A DNA stretch of 9,015 nt, from assembly GCA_902799855.1 (NCBI GenBank), contig CADCCA010000041.1:1-9015 (forward strand), read 5' to 3'. Below, piece after piece: positions 6,971-9,015 of this stretch. Each line of letters starts with the position of its first letter. The stretch's first letter is position 1. The notes beneath the pieces were generated by a model that worked only from the letters and a program-made list of their open reading frames with translations, did no database searches and was not told the origin of the DNA. Source of the DNA: an uncultured Erysipelotrichaceae bacterium (GTDB lineage: Bacteria; Bacillota_I; Bacilli_A; RFN20; CAG-826). The position numbers and the translations under genes are program-made.

Positions 6971-9015
6971 ATGTTAGATGAAGAAAACAAAGTTTTAGAA
7001 GAAGAAACAAACGACGAAGAAGAAGTTGAAGTTTCTCCTGAAGAAGAACAAGAACTTGAAGCTGGTATCGTTGCTGGCTTAACTGATGTCGATACAGTCC
7101 CATTAGTGCAAGAATCCTTCCTTGATTATGCGATGAGTGTTATCGTCGCTCGTGCTATCCCTGATGTTAGAGATGGTATGAAGCCAGTTCATAGACGTAT
7201 CGTTTACTCAATGTCTGAAACTGGTAATACTCCAGATAAACCATTTAAGAAATGTGCTCGTATCGTCGGTGACGTTATGGGTAAATATCACCCACACGGT
7301 GACTCCGCAATCTATGGTGCATTAGCTAGATTAGCCCAACCATTCGCCATGAGATATATGCTCGTTGAAGGTCACGGTAACTTCGGTTCTGTCGATGGTG
7401 ATGAACCAGCTGCTTACAGATATACCGAAGCCCGTATGGCTAAATTAGCATTAGAAATGGTCCGTGATATCAACTGTGATGTTGTTGATTTCATGGATAA
7501 CTATGATGGTGTTGACCAAGAACCAACTGTTTTACCTGCCAGATTTCCAAACTTATTAGTTAATGGTAGTAGTGGTATTGCTGTTGGTATGGCCACCAAT
7601 ATCCCACCACACAACTTAGCAGAAGTTATTGATGGTGTTATTGCTATTGCAAGAAATCCAGAAATCACTGTTGATGAATTAATGGAATATATTAAAGGTC
7701 CAGACTTCCCAACAGGTGCAATTATTTTAGGTAGAAGCGGTATCCGCGAAGCCTATGAAACAGGTACTGGTAGCGTTGCTATTAGAAGTAAATGCCACAT
7801 CGAAGAACGTGGTGAACACGGCTTAAAACGTATCGTTGTTGATGAAATTCCTTATGGTATCAATAAGGCCAATATGATTGAAAGCATGGCTACTTTAGTC
7901 CGTGATAAGGTCATTGAAGGTATCTCCGATATTCGTGATGAATCCAATAAAGACGGCATCCGTGTAGTCATTGAAGTAAAAAGAGACGCTATTCCAGAAG
8001 TCCTTTTGAACCAATTATATAAACTCACAAACTTACAAGTGAGCTTTGGTATTATCAACCTCTGCTTAGTGGACAACGCTCCAAAAGTATGTTCATTACC
8101 AGTTATGCTTCAACAATACTTAGACTTCCAAGTCTCAGTTATCGAAAGAAGAACAAAATTCTTATTAGATAAAGATGAAGCACGTGATCATATCGTGATT
8201 GGCTTAATTAAATGTCACGATAACATTGACGATATCGTAGATATCATCAAAGAAAGCGCTACTCCAGAAGAAGCCACTAAGACTTTAATGGATAAATATG
8301 AATTCTCTGAAGCACAAGTCGCTGCTATTTTAGCGATGACATTACGTCGTTTAACCGGTATTGAAACCGATAAGTTAATCGCTGAACGCAATCAATTAGA
8401 ACAAAATATCGCTGAATATAAGAGAATCCTTTCTTCTAGAGAAAACGAAGTTGAAGTCGTTATTAAAGAATTAGAAGAAATCAAAGCTAAATTCGGTGAT
8501 GCAAGAAGAACTGAAATTAGTAACGTTGCCGCTAACATCGATGACGAAGACTTGATCCCACAAGAAGATATCGTTGTTACTTTATCAAGAGGTGGTTATG
8601 TCAAACGTTTAAGCATTGATGACTTCAAAGCGCAACATAGAGGTGGCCGTGGAGTACGTGGTACATCCTTAAATGAAAACGATGTTGTTGACTTAATGGT
8701 CTACACAGAAACACACACGGACCTCTTATTCTTTACAGATTTAGGTAAAGTTTATCGTATCCGTGGTTACCAAATTCCAGAATATCAAAGAACTGGTAAA
8801 GGTATCCCAGTCATTAACTTAATTAATATTGAAAAAGGTGAAAATGTTAAATCCATTATCGCTGTTAACAAATACTACGATTATAGATATTTAATGTTCT
8901 TCACCAAACAAGGTATTGTTAAGAGAACACCAATTACCGAATACGAATCCATCAGACAAAATGGTAAGATCGCCATTACTTTAAGAGAAGGCGATAACTT
9001 ATTAGCGGTCAAAGA
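6971..9015 (+). CDS. gyrA: DNA gyrase subunit A, 3' end missing
   Basis: GyrA is the DNA-cleaving subunit that forms the A2B2 gyrase with GyrB. The window holds 681 codons without interruption; about 120-170 more are expected. After an acidic N-terminal extension (residues 1-about 40) the winged-helix domain begins at ESFLDYAMS (48-56), with VRDGMKPVHRRI (66-77) and GKYHPHGDSAIYG (104-116). The catalytic tyrosine is Tyr151 in YRYTEARM. The long coiled-coil gate runs about 391-517, with RRLTGIE (459-465). The C-terminal DNA-wrapping domain follows, with a GyrA-box QHRGGRG at 555-561 (usual QRRGGKG or QRRGGRG), which distinguishes gyrase from topoisomerase IV. Residue 116, the equivalent of E. 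coli Asp87, is Gly. It is the last visible gene of the operon. Confidence 0.97.
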   Translation, partial: MLDEENKVLEEETNDEEEVEVSPEEEQELEAGIVAGLTDVDTVPLVQESFLDYAMSVIVARAIPDVRDGMKPVHRRIVYSMSETGNTPDKPFKKCARIVGDVMGKYHPHGDSAIYGALARLAQPFAMRYMLVEGHGNFGSVDGDEPAAYRYTEARMAKLALEMVRDINCDVVDFMDNYDGVDQEPTVLPARFPNLLVNGSSGIAVGMATNIPPHNLAEVIDGVIAIARNPEITVDELMEYIKGPDFPTGAIILGRSGIREAYETGTGSVAIRSKCHIEERGEHGLKRIVVDEIPYGINKANMIESMATLVRDKVIEGISDIRDESNKDGIRVVIEVKRDAIPEVLLNQLYKLTNLQVSFGIINLCLVDNAPKVCSLPVMLQQYLDFQVSVIERRTKFLLDKDEARDHIVIGLIKCHDNIDDIVDIIKESATPEEATKTLMDKYEFSEAQVAAILAMTLRRLTGIETDKLIAERNQLEQNIAEYKRILSSRENEVEVVIKELEEIKAKFGDARRTEISNVAANIDDEDLIPQEDIVVTLSRGGYVKRLSIDDFKAQHRGGRGVRGTSLNENDVVDLMVYTETHTDLLFFTDLGKVYRIRGYQIPEYQRTGKGIPVINLINIEKGENVKSIIAVNKYYDYRYLMFFTKQGIVKRTPITEYESIRQNGKIAITLREGDNLLAVK

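Noticed and set aside
7852..8076. Minus-strand frame of 74 codons within gyrA
   Set aside because: It is antisense to conserved gyrA sequence with no ribosome binding site or recognisable product.

Overview
The window is the replication-origin neighbourhood of an AT-rich, low-GC Gram-positive chromosome. The gene order is the classical Bacillota one: yidC-rnpA-rpmH run leftward, oriC lies between, and dnaA-dnaN-yaaA-recF-gyrB-gyrA run rightward. The protein sequences, the strong AGGAGG-type ribosome binding sites and the lipoprotein-type YidC signal peptide fit a member of the Bacilli, possibly a lineage near the Mollicutes or Erysipelotrichia. I cannot name a genus. All four Trp codons visible are TGG, and the seven visible stops are TAA or TAG, never TGA, so the genetic code is probably standard but not proven here.

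Left arm (1-562, minus strand): rpmH (L34), rnpA (RNase P protein) and the first 26 codons of yidC are packed with almost no spacing. They are read from a promoter with a perfect TTGACA -35 box inside the origin. Centre-left (563-870): a non-coding interval of about 308 bp with DnaA boxes, the divergent rpmH and dnaA promoters, and two perfect palindromes placed like operators. Centre (871-2390): dnaA, then a 152-bp spacer with a second pair of DnaA boxes next to a 35-bp pure A/T tract. This layout resembles the B. subtilis basal unwinding site downstream of dnaA, so oriC is probably bipartite.

Right arm (2391-9015): dnaN ends at an intrinsic terminator. A new promoter right behind it reads yaaA, recF, gyrB and gyrA as a tightly spaced operon; gyrA runs off the end of the window. 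The genes form a replication-initiation and DNA-topology module: DnaA opens the origin, the DnaN clamp holds polymerase, RecF links gaps to recombination repair, and gyrase removes the supercoils made by the forks.

I found no new gene system. The points worth a second look are subtler: both gyrase subunits carry acidic N-terminal extensions; GyrB and GyrA each have the residue known elsewhere as a quinolone-resistance substitution; DnaA lacks the first P-loop glycine; and the origin holds overlapping DnaA-box pairs and operator-like palindromes.
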